In this document: positions 1 through 10,059 of the stretch, in pieces | How positions within the stretch are numbered: position 1 is the first letter of the stretch | Layout: every line of letters starts with the position of its first letter | Assembly (NCBI GenBank): GCA_037952775.1 | Contig: JBANAY010000004.1 | Coordinates: forward strand, 8,308,001 to 8,372,000 | Reading direction: 5' to 3' | Length of the DNA: 64,000 nt | Origin: Clonostachys chloroleuca | Taxonomy: Eukaryota > Ascomycota > Sordariomycetes > Hypocreales > Bionectriaceae | Program-made: the position numbers and the translations under genes | Notes under the pieces: generated by a model | What the model was told of the DNA's origin: nothing | Database searches by the model: none | What the model saw: only the letters and a program-made list of their open reading frames with translations

Positions 1-385
1 GAGATCTAATTCAGGGCCCTTAGTTTACCGCTATTTATAGCAGAACCTACTGTAGCCCAGCAGCTATCAGACCCAGACCAGGCTATCTTACTTATACTGC
101 TAAAAGATGGTTATACAGAGGGTCCACAAGCTGCTATAACTTAGCAGACCTCCTCTGTAGAGGCCTATAAGTTACTAGTTAAACAGTTCTCTTATAGTAC
201 TGAAATTCAGGATGACTATCTATATACCTAATTTTACAGGTTCTATTACAGGGACTTTAAAGGCTCTTTAGAGGCCTTTAATAGTATATTCAACAACCTT
301 CTAACTTAGCTATCACTAGCTCAGGTTACTATAGCCCCTATAGATCAGGCTAATCAGTACCTGGAGGCTCTAAAAGAGGTCTTCC
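1..385 (+). pseudogene. Decayed retrotransposon gag-like fragment
   Basis: Frame 1 stays readable from base 1 to about 385 apart from stops that sit where CAG or CAA (Gln) would be expected. The text resembles a Ty1/copia-type gag: a segment around LLKDGYTEGPQ, then a YKLLVKQF-like helix, then an FNSIFNNLL-like segment. The C-to-T pattern (TAG/TAA for CAG/CAA) is what RIP produces. The fragment runs off the left edge and is cut at 386 by an inverted LTR end. Assignment to copia rather than gypsy gag is by eye and uncertain. Confidence 0.4.
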
Positions 386-438
386 TGTTAAAATTACAGT
401 GGCCTACAAGGTGCATTAGGCCTTGAGACCGCTATAAC
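386..438 (-). repeat. Inverted 53-bp LTR-end fragment
   Basis: This stretch is the reverse complement of the 3' end of the LTR family described at 440-1177, 14127-14990 and 17957-18842. It abuts the 5' end of the forward LTR copy. The composite 386-1177 therefore begins and ends with about 53-bp inverted repeats. No matching target duplication was found around 386 and 1177. Confidence 0.7.
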
Positions 439-439
439 T

Positions 440-1177
440 TGTTGAATTGAGAGACTATAGCCACTATAAGTTAGTGACCGTATCGCTATAAGTTAGCGGC
501 TGCAGCCACTGTGGGTCAGTGGCTACAGGCCGCTATGACCGCTACGGCTTAGCGGGCTCCAGTTCCCCTTTAGGGCTAGGAGCGTCAGCAGCGTTATTTA
601 TAGGTTATTAGGCTATAATAGCCTAAATAAGGGTCTAGAAAATTCAGGAAAAATCTGAGTAACTTCTAGTAACCTAACCTATATCTAAGCTATCCTATAA
701 CTAACCTACCCTAGACTAGACCTTAGATCTTAGATAATTTCTTTATTTTTAAAGATGGGATATCTAATATCTATACTTAATAGATCAGCTTAAGAGCCTC
801 TTTCAGATAAAAGTAGGTCTTATAAAACTTATATATATCCATCTTACAGTTAGATAGTTATAAGTTGATTTTTTAGATTTTCTATAGTAATAAATTTTAT
901 AGAAAATCAAAAGTAGCCCGGGAAGCTACTATAGCGGGTTTTAGAGTAGTTTTTAGTCGGTAGATCTATAAGAGAAATTAGTATATTTTTCCGGTTTCTC
1001 TTACTAAAATAAGATTCTTTTGTACTATAAAATATACTATAAACCGACTTTCTAGTATAAAATTTAACTAAGTTATAGAGGAGTATTCACTATAAGTTAG
1101 AAGCTAAAACTTCCGCTGCTGCTAGTTATAGCGGTCTCAAGGCCTAATACACCTTGTAGGCCACTGTAATTTCAACA
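440..1177 (+). mobile_element. LTR copy (TG...CA), shortened form, 738 bp
   Basis: It starts TGTTGAATTGAGAG and ends TAATTTCAACA, as do the two other copies in the window. It is about 150 bp shorter than the 17957-18842 copy because part of the internal array of 'gttagcg / ccactaac' repeats is missing. The flanks (taact on the left, ctagt on the right) do not match, so the insertion has been rearranged. No internal retroelement domain joins it. Confidence 0.75.
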
Positions 1178-1985
1178 CTAGTAAAAACTATCCTACTTTA
1201 TTTCCAGCCTAAAGTTATATCTTAGTTTAGTAAGATTTTATTCTAACTGGAAAACCTATTATTTAATACCCTTAGTTAAATATTATATAATCCAGATTAT
1301 AATTAATTACTTAATATTATTTCTATTAATCCTAAAGTATATTAGTAACTATTAATATCTCTAGAATAGTTTTATAGTATAAAGTAATAGGAAAATAAGC
1401 AAGCTATAGCTGAATATATTAGTAAGAAGTAATAAATATCAGCTTATTAGATTCTTAAGGCTGCTATATTATATATTATTACTAAGAACAGAGTCTATAG
1501 CCTATTTCCTCTATACTATTCTGGCCTCTATTATAGTAATATTCTTTTAATTAAGAGTATAATATTACTAGTATTATTAACTGGAATAAAGCCCAGACTA
1601 TTCCGCTAGAGTATCTAGCTATCTCCTCCGAATTTATTACTTTTCCTAATCTATCTCCCGAGGAGAACTAAGATATAATTAATTTTAAAAAGCTTATTAT
1701 TATATATTTATAAGAATTTAAATCCCTGACTAGAATATATTTAGAGAATATTATCTTCTTATCTAATATTCTAGGAACAAAAGCTGCTGAAATTACCTAT
1801 TGCTATATATATAGCTTTCTATACTGTATAATATATAATACCCAGTTCGTATTAGTATTAATATATAGTCCTAGTATCTTATAGGAGCAGTTAGTTAATA
1901 CCTACAGAGAGATAGAGATTATTTAGCTTTCTTATTAGAGCTATTAAGTATAAACAGAATTATCAGGAGGGATATAACTTAAGAT
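1178..1985. other. AT-rich degraded repeat DNA
   Basis: The sequence is strongly A+T-rich with TA dinucleotides everywhere and stops in all frames. It looks like RIP-mutated transposon DNA. No domain could be recognised. The TRIM at 1986-2421 inserted into this stretch. Confidence 0.5.
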
Positions 1986-2084
1986 TGTTATGCCCAAAAG
2001 GTGCTCTAACCACCTATGGCAAAAGGCCTGCTGCAGCCCTCTAGTTAGGAGCTACAGCAGTATTAGAGCCTATATAGCGTAACA
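1986..2084 (-). repeat. TRIM LTR, left copy
   Basis: 99-bp terminal direct repeat with TGTTA/TAACA ends. It is matched by 2323-2421 and preceded by the target duplicate AAGAT. Confidence 0.85.
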
Positions 2085-2280
2085 AGTGCCCCTCCGCAAC
2101 AAGAGAGACAGCCCTGCCCTCAGGGCTATAGCGCTCGGCCGCCTTGCATCTCAGCGACGAGGACCACTGTAGCGGGGGTCTGTTACAGGCTATATAGGGC
2201 CTCCAAGGCTCGAAGCCTTGTGGCTAGGCTCTGCAGCAGGTCTCCAGAGGTCCTGACCTAGGCCCCGTACGCACGGGCTA

Positions 2281-2300
2281 GTACGGGGATCGAACCCGTA
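2281..2300 (-). other. tRNA T-arm-like hairpin inside the TRIM
   Basis: On the minus strand the segment reads TACGGG-TTCGATC-CCCGTA: a 6-bp stem closing a 7-nt loop of canonical TTCGANN form, which is also a pol III B-box. No complete tRNA cloverleaf can be built around it, so it is a tRNA-derived fragment or chance, not a tRNA gene. Confidence 0.45.
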
Positions 2301-2322
2301 ACCAGGCAGAATTGCTACCAAC

Positions 2323-2421
2323 TGTTATGCCCAAAAGGTGCTCTAACCACCTATGGCAAAAGGCCTGCTGCAGCCCTCTAGTTAGGAGCTACAGCAGTAT
2401 TAGAGCCTATATAGCGTAACA
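2323..2421 (-). repeat. TRIM LTR, right copy
   Basis: 99-bp terminal direct repeat matching 1986-2084 and followed by the target duplicate AAGAT at 2422-2426. Confidence 0.85.
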
Positions 2422-2426
2422 AAGAT

Positions 2427-3230
2427 CCTGTAACTAATTAGTTATTATTCCTAAATTATTATTACAGTATTTAAAATATCCTATTAATAAATAAGTATTA
2501 TAAGCCTATACTGAGAAAGTATTAAAATCAGGTAGGAGCTTATTATTTTAACCCTATTAATACTAGTTAAAGATACCCTAAAAGGATAATCACCAAGATT
2601 ATAGTAATCCCAGCGATTCTGATCACAAGGTTCACTACGATCCCGTCCCTCTAACGATATATAAATATATTTATTTTCAGGGGTTCTATTTAAAAACAGA
2701 TCCTACTAGCTGTTAGTAGGAAGAAGATTAGGTCAGATTGTTCTGAATATCCCTGGAGTGAAAAAGGCGAATTACTAGTGATCTGCGGGCTATAGCTAGG
2801 ACTGACTACAACAGGCTAAGTATACTCGCCTCGGCAGGGTTCTTGTTGGAACCGAGGCTTCGTGCAATTCGATGCGATTAGTCATAATCGAGGGCGGTTT
2901 GCCCCAAATGCGCCTCCTTTCCCAGATTGGAAGAGCATTAGGCTCAAAGGAGAGGCGTATACTAAATTGCATAATTGTTCCTACCGGAAGCGCCGGAACA
3001 GCATAACTTAGAAAAATACAACAACATAATTTCTGCCTATCCAATGTGTGAGATCCAACAGTTCTTTAGAGAGTTAGATTATTATGGAGATCGGGTCAAA
3101 TAGCCTGTTGGCTGGATTATTTGGAGGTGGGGTATAATATATAGGTGGAAGGGAAAAAGCTTATATACCCAGATGAACTTTATATAGGCTCCACCTAACT
3201 TCTAAATTTATCGGGCAAACCCTCACCACC
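2427..3230. other. Intergenic: AT-rich, then normal composition, no gene seen
   Basis: Up to about 2720 the DNA is AT-rich repeat-like. From there composition returns to normal. Short open frames overlap on both strands but none has recognisable domains or splice structure. Confidence 0.4.
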
Positions 3231-3272
3231 AGTGGCACAACAAATTCTCTGTTTCTGGCTCGATTCCCCACT

Positions 3273-4090
3273 TGCGACTCCTGCATTGCCCAGTGCGGTC
3301 CCGACGCCATGGCGACCTCGTAGCCCCAAGAGGCCGCGTGGCCAACCGATCTCCGCGAGCACGCCGCATACCTTTGCAACCTTCGAGACGCACTGCTCAG
3401 TATCGAACGCGAGAAGGACCGACCGGTACCGCCAGAACTGGCCAAAATCAGAAAAAAATATCAACAACGAGAACAAAATATTAAAGAGCAGCCCCTTATG
3501 GCATTCATATCATCCCGCTCGCAGCCGTGATGGTCCCTACGAATTCAACCATTTCCCCCAATATTTCGAATACCATAGGTCATCCACACGGCCGTAGAGC
3601 GGGTACAGCACGCGAAATACCACGAGCAAGCCATATCTCACAACGCACCGATAGACGTCATCAGCGACATTGGGTGTAAAGCCATTCACGGGATACAACA
3701 ACTAAGCTCAAATACCTAACATCACTGCCATAATAAGCATTTCATAGATTCAGATAGGACTTATTCTACCTCATCACACCAATAATATTTACAACATCTC
3801 ATAACGAGCTCTCAGATAGAACCGCATTATCTCCTGCACACAAACGAAGCACCGGATATCTGGCATACTGCAATTAGATACCGCGATTCGATACCATATA
3901 ATACTATAGCTCCAAACAGGCTTACCTCCTATCGCCCTATTACCGTAGAGAAGGCGTAGTAAACCTTTAATACTCAACTAAGTCCGCGAGATCTAGTACA
4001 GGAGCTCTTATACCTAGTAATTCAATATCTCGAACCGAGCGGAGTATTACGCCTCATAAAAGATACACAGCTTATATTATTCATACTACC
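3273..4090 (+). pseudogene. Decayed coding relic, unrecognised
   Basis: Frame 3 reads as plausible protein for long stretches between a few stops (TAG at 3321, TGA near 3531, others later). It includes an Arg/Lys/Glu/Gln-rich helical part around residues LAKIRKKYQQREQN, and composition drifts to AT-rich downstream. The pattern resembles an old transposon or gag-type ORF, but the family could not be named. Overlapping frames on both strands also look open by chance, so coding origin is tentative. Confidence 0.25.
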
Positions 4091-4687
4091 CTTACGATAT
4101 CAAATAATCATATTACTATATAGGAACCCAGCGGGAGGTAATAATAACACTTAGTTAAATATTCTAAAATTAAAGTATATACATATCCCGAGGGAATAGG
4201 GACAAGACAAATAGGCTAAGCTAAGTACTAGGGGGAGACTGGAGGTATACAGATACAACAACAAGGCGAAAAGCTGCCAACAGAGCCATACAGACGAACA
4301 CAAGATTACAATCAGGAAGCAGCAGAGAAGGGAAGAGCACTACTGGTAATACAATAAAAAAGAGCAGGACGAACCTCCAACAGGTCAGAATAAGGCTATA
4401 TACATAGGCGTATTCATGGATTTCGACGAGAGTGTTAGGAACAGCTGGCCTCGATTCAACACTGGGGCGAAGTGGGGCGTTTCTCGGGAATGCTTCAGCT
4501 GTTTGCCAGCACTGCGGTTGAAACCGAGTAGGATTAAATCAATCAATCATCAGCTAGGTCGGCTCTACAGCGATCGCTTATCACTCTAACTCTCTTCTCC
4601 TCTCCTATGATTAAATAAATAAATTAACCCCCTGCTTACTTCAATCTAATTGCATTATCCTCATTACCTGTTAATAGAAAGATTACA
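4091..4687. other. Intergenic, no gene recognised
   Basis: AT-rich to neutral DNA without a supported gene. It lies downstream of the minus-strand fusion gene that ends at 4688. Confidence 0.4.
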
Positions 4688-7592
4688 TCAAGAAGATTTG
4701 AACCCATTTGTCAGTGGAGTCTTCATCTGCTCGAGAGCTCCATAGTATTCTGGAGACAGGTAATATGCATTACTCGCCTTCCCTCCAGGCTTATGCTTAA
4801 GGCTCACCCAGCTGTGGATGCCTCGACCTTCAGCAAGAGGCCGGCGCTGCACGGATTCGATGACCTTCCTGTATCTCTCGCGATAGATTCCCGGTGCATG
4901 GATGGCTTCCATGTAGCGCTCGACGTGCTCCTGCGCATCCTCGTCGCTAGCGGCGTAGCTGTCAAGCGGGAAGAGCACGGTTCGCACAGGCGTCTCTGGG
5001 CTCCTCCTCTTAAACGCGAAGCAGGAAATCAGGGGCTTGCGGGTGTACGGACCGTGCGATCCTCCCGCCATGATCGAGAGGAACTGCTGAATCTCATATG
5101 CCGAGCGTCTGGGCAGATCTGGGTATGCTTCTGTGCTATTTCCGCTGCAGATATATGAGGGTGCGCAACATACGCCTTGACCTCGCTCTCGCTCTCGTCA
5201 ATGGAGCAGCCCAGAGCAAAGTACACAACATAGTCGTCTTTGCCCATGATGTTCTGGACCAACTCCCAGGATCGTCCAAGTCCAAGGCGAGCAAAGGCTT
5301 CCGACGTCACCGATGAAGCCTTGTCTCTGCCTGAGACGAGGGGATTGAGGTAGAGCTTCCATTTCTCCAGACTCTTTGACGCTGCGAAGCTGTGCCATGC
5401 AGCCATTCTTCCCTCTGCGCCTTCTGGCATGAACACATCTTGGATCCGATCAAATCCATCAAAGCTGACTACTTGTTTGTAGTTGGCGATGATCTCCTCG
5501 TTTAGAGCCTTGGCGCTCGCCTGGAATAAGGACAGATCCGGCTCTTTGGCTTGTGCCTCGAGCAGGAATCGCACCTCGGCGTCTCCGGTCTGCTGGTCCA
5601 GGTTGAGCGAGTATTCAATCGGAGAGTGATCGTTGCTGACATCCGAGAGCCATCCGGATCTGTCCAAGGTCTGCGGAATCATGCCCTGACCCCATTTGCC
5701 GACGCCTAGACGCAGAGCACTGAGTAGCTTCTCTCTGAGATCTTGACTCTGATCGACGGCCAGGGACAGGTTTGACAGCTGCCGCTCTGCCTCGGCTACG
5801 TAGCTCTTGTTGATGGCCTTGCTCACCGGAACAGGTTTCATCCCGACCTGGAAGTGCCTTAGACGCGTCTCTTTGCCTCTTGTAATGACGACGTTGGGAA
5901 TGGTGTGCCTCCGCTTGTGCAGCGCTTTGATGGCGGCAACGGCGTAGTCAATATGCTCGTCAGAGAGCACATTGCGAGGGACTGCGAAGCGGACGAGGTC
6001 GGGGATCTTGGCGCGCTCCTCAGGCGTCTTCTTGTCAAACTCCCAGGCAAAAGGGCCCGACTCAATGGCGCGGATGCCATAGTCCTTGATAAGCTCGATG
6101 GTGAAGCCGACAGAGCTGAACAGCTCGGGGTCCCTATCGCACCCCGTGAAGAACTCTTTCATGTCGAGGAACACGGCGTGGCCGCCCGGCGGGGACAGGA
6201 CAGGCACGCCGTTGGCCAGGAGCTTCTGCGTGAACGACTGGACCTGATACACCCTCGTTGCGAGGAAGGATGCCTTTGTCGTCTCGTAGAGGCCGGCTGT
6301 GGCTGCCATTAAATCGCGGCCGCTCACTTCGAGATCCGTGTTAGCGCATGTAGATGGACAGAGGAGGGGGCGGGGGCGGAGGAGCAGGCACATACTTCCG
6401 CCGTATGCATCGTTGCCATAGCAGATGAGCTGCCTTTCCTTCATACTCAGACCAATACCCTGGTAGCGTCGAGCAAAAAGTCGGTCGTCATGAAAACAGA
6501 GCACGCCTCCCATGTTGGCGAGTCCGTCCTTCTTCAAGCTAATGGTGAACCCGTCCGCATACCCGAATATTTCCTGGATAATCTCAGGAATCGAGTGTTC
6601 GGAAAATCCATCCTCAAACTTTTGGATGAAAAAGGCATTCTCTGCGAAGCGACAGGCGTCAAAGAAGAGGGGGACGTCGTGCTTCTTGGCCAGCCTGGCG
6701 GCTTCGCGGATGTTGGCCATGGATACCGGCTGTCCGGCGGCCCAGTTGTTGGTGATGGTCAGAAGAATCATGGTTACCTGATTGTTCTCGAGGAACGCTT
6801 CCGCTGCAGGAATATCCAGATTCCCTTTGAACTCGTTCCTCTTCCCGATTAGCTCGGGGGGAACGGGGCCTGCAGGGCCGGGTTTGTGAAGACTTGCAGC
6901 TCAAACCCGGCCATCTTGGCATTGGCAGCTGTGGTGTCGAAGAAGCCATTGCTAATAATGATGGGAGGCTTCGGGTCTGGCGATGTCTTCGCAATCGCGT
7001 CCCCCAAGGAAGAGAAGAGCAGTGACTCGGCGCATCGACCCTGTGGAACGATGAAGAAGTTCGAACGCTCGAGCTGATGAACACCTCCACTCGCAAAGCC
7101 TCCTTGGTGCGGCTGGAGGACTTCTTCGCGATAGAACGAAACATCTGCTGACCCCATCGTGATTGTATGGAACAGTCGCCTTTGGTTGCTGCCTCGTTCA
7201 AAAATATCACGAAAAGCATCAAGGAGGCAGTAGTATCCATAATTTCGCCCATAGCTTTCATCTCCCCTCATTACTATACCATTATTATGTCAGTGATTAA
7301 GACTCTGGTAAGAGGCAATTGCGCTTGCTCGATGTTCAACTCGGTAGAGCAGTGATGCTAGGATAGAAAGGGATCTTGACGTGTCCTTACAGGCTGCCCA
7401 CTGCACATCGGTCATTGCCGACGTGCCAGAATCGGTCAGGAAGTCGACTGAAAGCAGCGCGGCGGGGAAGTTGAAGATGTTGTACTCGACATCTCTGAAG
7501 ATAGCTTCACGCTCTTCCGGAGTGACGTTGGGGAGAGAGCGAACAATCACGCTCTGGTGATGAGGAGCACGAGGGGGTGCGAATGGGGGCAT
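4688..7592 (-). CDS. Tryptophanase / DMATS-type prenyltransferase fusion (frameshifted)
   Basis: A bifunctional enzyme. The N-terminal half is a PLP-dependent beta-eliminating lyase (tryptophanase/tyrosine phenol-lyase family), with LTDSGT near residue 48 and the PLP-lysine motif SLKKDG. The C-terminal half is an ABBA-fold aromatic prenyltransferase of the dimethylallyltryptophan synthase family (DHSPIEYSLNLD, KWKLYLNP, the YEIQQFL region and a PLDSYAASDE-type C-terminus). Expected chemistry is release of indole from tryptophan followed by its prenylation. Exon 1 is 7391-7592 (ATG at 7592), the intron 7274-7390 (GTAAG...TAG), and exon 2 7273-4688. Two single-base deletions break the frame: one in the G run 6856-6861, after NPALQAPFPP, and one near 5104-5112, before YEIQQFL. 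Adding both bases gives 2790 nt, 929 aa, the length expected for the two families together. It is divergent from the membrane protein at 8649. The family calls are firm; whether the gene is alive is not. Confidence 0.85.
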
Positions 7593-7698
7593 TTTGGAGT
7601 TTGCGGCAGTCCGGGTTGAAAAAAAAAAAAAGTGTTTTACTGTGCCCTGCTTTGTGTCTGCTCGCCACAGCATCTAGCTCTGCATGGCTTGAGAGGCC

Positions 7699-7707
7699 CT
7701 TTATATG
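7699..7707 (-). promoter_or_regulatory. TATA-like element of the fusion gene
   Basis: Minus-strand CATATAAAG lies about 110 bp upstream of the ATG at 7592. A poly-A tract (7620-7631) lies between them in the probable 5' UTR region. Confidence 0.35.
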
Positions 7708-7833
7708 TGCAGACTTAGCACGTCCAACGACTTATGACTCCGTCCGTCTCATCGTTACATGCAACTTGCTCGCTTTACGTTCGGACTGTCTACGGAAGTC
7801 GACATAGCTTTGAGAGCGAAATGATCTCAGTCA

Positions 7834-7851
7834 GGGGGGGGGGGGGGGGGG
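7834..7851 (+). repeat. Poly-G tract, 18 bases
   Basis: An uninterrupted run of 18 G lies in the divergent intergenic region between the fusion gene and the membrane-protein gene. It is likely length-variable and could form a G-quadruplex. Run length is easily miscalled. Confidence 0.9.
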
Positions 7852-8648
7852 TGGCCAGCGCCGATCACAACACGGCCGAGGAGCTCGCAAGGATTACCAA
7901 TGAGACGCTACATGATGGTAACTTGACACTTTCTCTTATCATTTCCCCCATGACAGTTTGCTTTGACAAGTCTAGAAGCAGACAGGTCGTTGTCGCGATT
8001 ACACTTTCCACATCGCTCTGGAGCGTTGGCCTCGAGTAGTCCAATTGTGGCATTTGGTGACATGGCCATCCTTGCCTGGGGCCGAACGCATGCGCAAGGC
8101 CCTCATCACATCGTAAATGCCTCCTTGTGCGGCCCATACTACCCAGTCTGTTGAGATCTTGTCAGGAGTACTCGGAGCTAGGGTAGTGTTAGGGTGGCAT
8201 GCAGTCAGCAGTCCTTGGTCACCAACACATTGCCATGACCAACAGCTCCAGGCACACTAGTTGTATTGTAAGTATTTCGGTCGAATTTTTTCCAGTTCCG
8301 CCGAAGGAAGCGGCTAGGTCCTATTCGTGTTCCGAGACGTTCGAGTGCCGCGCAGGAGGATGGGATCCGTGAATGTCAGTTACGTAGTTGGGTGTGACCC
8401 GGGCTATCAAGTTTTTTGAAGACGCCTCGCTGTCCGAAAGGGAAATGAGGTAAGTAACTAGAGCAAGGCTCGGCGCGAAGGCGATACTGCAAGCCATCAA
8501 GCTTGTGACTGCCTCTGGTCCGTTCCCTCTCCCCAATCCCATCCACCCCTTTCCCCGCGATAAAACATCGCTCGCCAGCTTCCTTCATGGTTGGACATGC
8601 ACTCTGCGGGCTCACGGACGGCTTCAACACCTCATCAAGACGAGCAAT
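7852..8648. other. Divergent intergenic region
   Basis: Promoter space shared by the minus-strand fusion gene and the plus-strand membrane protein. Apart from the poly-G tract and a TATA-like box for the fusion gene, no element was recognised. Short ORFs here lack domains. Confidence 0.4.
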
Positions 8649-10059
8649 ATGCCCTCCCCGAATCCCCAAGACATGTCTCCCGAGGAGATGATGCTCTTTG
8701 CCGTATCCCAAGTCGTCCAGCCCAGCCAATTGACACCGCAGGCTTTCTTGGCCGCGGCCGTTACGCTCTTTGTCGCCACGGCGGCATTTGTTGCCATTCG
8801 GCTCTGGTCCAACTTCAAGCACATCAAGATTCATGTGGACGATTGTATGTACTTGCTAGAGGGCACTTGACAGAAACGACAATTCCCAATCATCTGAAAG
8901 ATGAAATTCACTTGCTGACCGGCTTAGACTTGTGTGTGGTCGCCCTGATTTGCTTGTTCTGGAATGCAGCCACATTCTACGTATTGATATCAGGTGCGAC
9001 CACGTCTGATCCAAGGTCGAGACCACGAGCGCGTCATGCTGACGACTTCAAATAGTACTGAACAAGGACCCCAAGGACGTCACCATTAACTGGATCAACA
9101 CTGTATGTGTGCCCCGACGCTCCCTGCCTCTCTCGCCTCCAGCGGCTCCAGACTAACTTTTGAACCTTGAAGCTCTGCGCAGTTGGCATATTCGCAGGCA
9201 ACTGCGCACTGTATACGGCAAAGCTCCCCCTCCTCTTCCTCTACATCCGCACCTTTGGCGTCGAGAGATGGCTGCGGCGGACGTGCCACTTCCTGGCCAT
9301 AATGGGCTTCGTCGGGTTCATCTCGACAGCGACCTATACCTCGGTCGAGTGCAGCCCCCAGCGACACGAGGAGACGCCCCTCTTTCTTTTCTCCTGCATA
9401 ACGGCCGTCACAAATGGATGTATCGCACGCGCGTCGGTGTCGATGGCCATGGACGTACCCATGCTTGTCCTCCCAATCCCGGTCATCTGGAAGCTTCACA
9501 TGCCCCTGCGCCGGAAGATTGGGTTGGCCATGGTGTTTGTGGTTGGTATCTTGTAAGTTCTTGGGTGATCTTCTCGGCGTGGAGATTCGCGCAGCCTCGC
9601 TGACTTTGTCTCCGCAAGTGCCATTGCCGCTAGCGCATTGGGGTTGTACTTTCAGAAAGCGCAGACGGGCGGCAGTTCGTCCAACTTTGCAAACGCGCTA
9701 CTGGTCACGTACATGGATGAATCTCGGGTTATTTGCAATAGGAGACGAGGCTGACTGTCATCTCTAGGGTCCTTGAAAGCGCCATTGTCATCATCGTGAG
9801 CTGCACACCGGCCATCCATCTGCTCTGGACTAGAGAGGCAGGCGCCGTCCGCGCCCGACTCGGCCTCAGCCGCCTGTCGACCAAGAACACTGGGTCGCGG
9901 CAAGAAGACTTTGGCAGCCACTCGTCCGGGCACCGCCCCAAGAACCATTCCGGGTCTATCCAGGTCACCACCAACCACTACATCGAGCTTGGCGACATGC
10001 CCAACGACCCTGAGCCGCGGTCCACGGCTCATGTCTCGGCGCCGCACCGTTACCGGTGA
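8649..10059 (+). CDS. Integral membrane protein, fungal rhodopsin-domain (SAT4-like) family
   Basis: Six exons give an intact 364-aa protein: 8649-8844, 8928-8993, 9056-9102, 9173-9552, 9595-9708 and 9768-10059. All introns are GT-AG (83, 62, 70, 42 and 59 nt) and the phases agree. About seven hydrophobic segments alternate with short loops. The pattern fits the fungal 'rhodopsin domain' membrane proteins: an early IRLWSNFK segment followed by DDY, a Cys-containing stretch NCALYTAKLPLLFLYIR, and VLPIPVIWKLHMPLRRKIG. The C-terminal about 80 residues are polar and likely cytosolic. The biochemical role of this family is mostly unknown; many members sit beside secondary-metabolism genes, as here between a prenyltransferase fusion and a P450. 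The start at 8649 precedes the first membrane span; an upstream in-frame extension is less likely. Confidence 0.8.

Larger units (their letters stand above)
1986..2421 (-). mobile_element. TRIM-like miniature LTR element with 99-bp LTRs
   Basis: Two 99-bp direct repeats (1986-2084 and 2323-2421) read as identical by eye, begin TGTTA and end TAACA. The whole 436-bp unit is flanked by a perfect 5-bp duplication AAGAT (1981-1985 and 2422-2426). The 238-bp interior has no coding capacity and is GC-normal, unlike its AT-rich surroundings. Read on the minus strand, TGGTAGCAA lies two bases inside the 5' LTR, as a primer-binding site would, and a short purine tract (GGAGGGG) lies before the other LTR. 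The interior also holds a tRNA T-arm-like hairpin at about 2281-2300. Minus orientation is inferred from the primer-site position. Confidence 0.8.

Noticed and set aside
2281..2300. Complete tRNA gene
   Set aside because: Only a T-arm-like hairpin is present; no acceptor, D-arm or anticodon arm can be paired around it.
3161..3597. Four overlapping ORFs on both strands
   Set aside because: Mutually exclusive, without domains; at most one decayed frame (+3) looks coding-like, and that is listed as a low-confidence relic.
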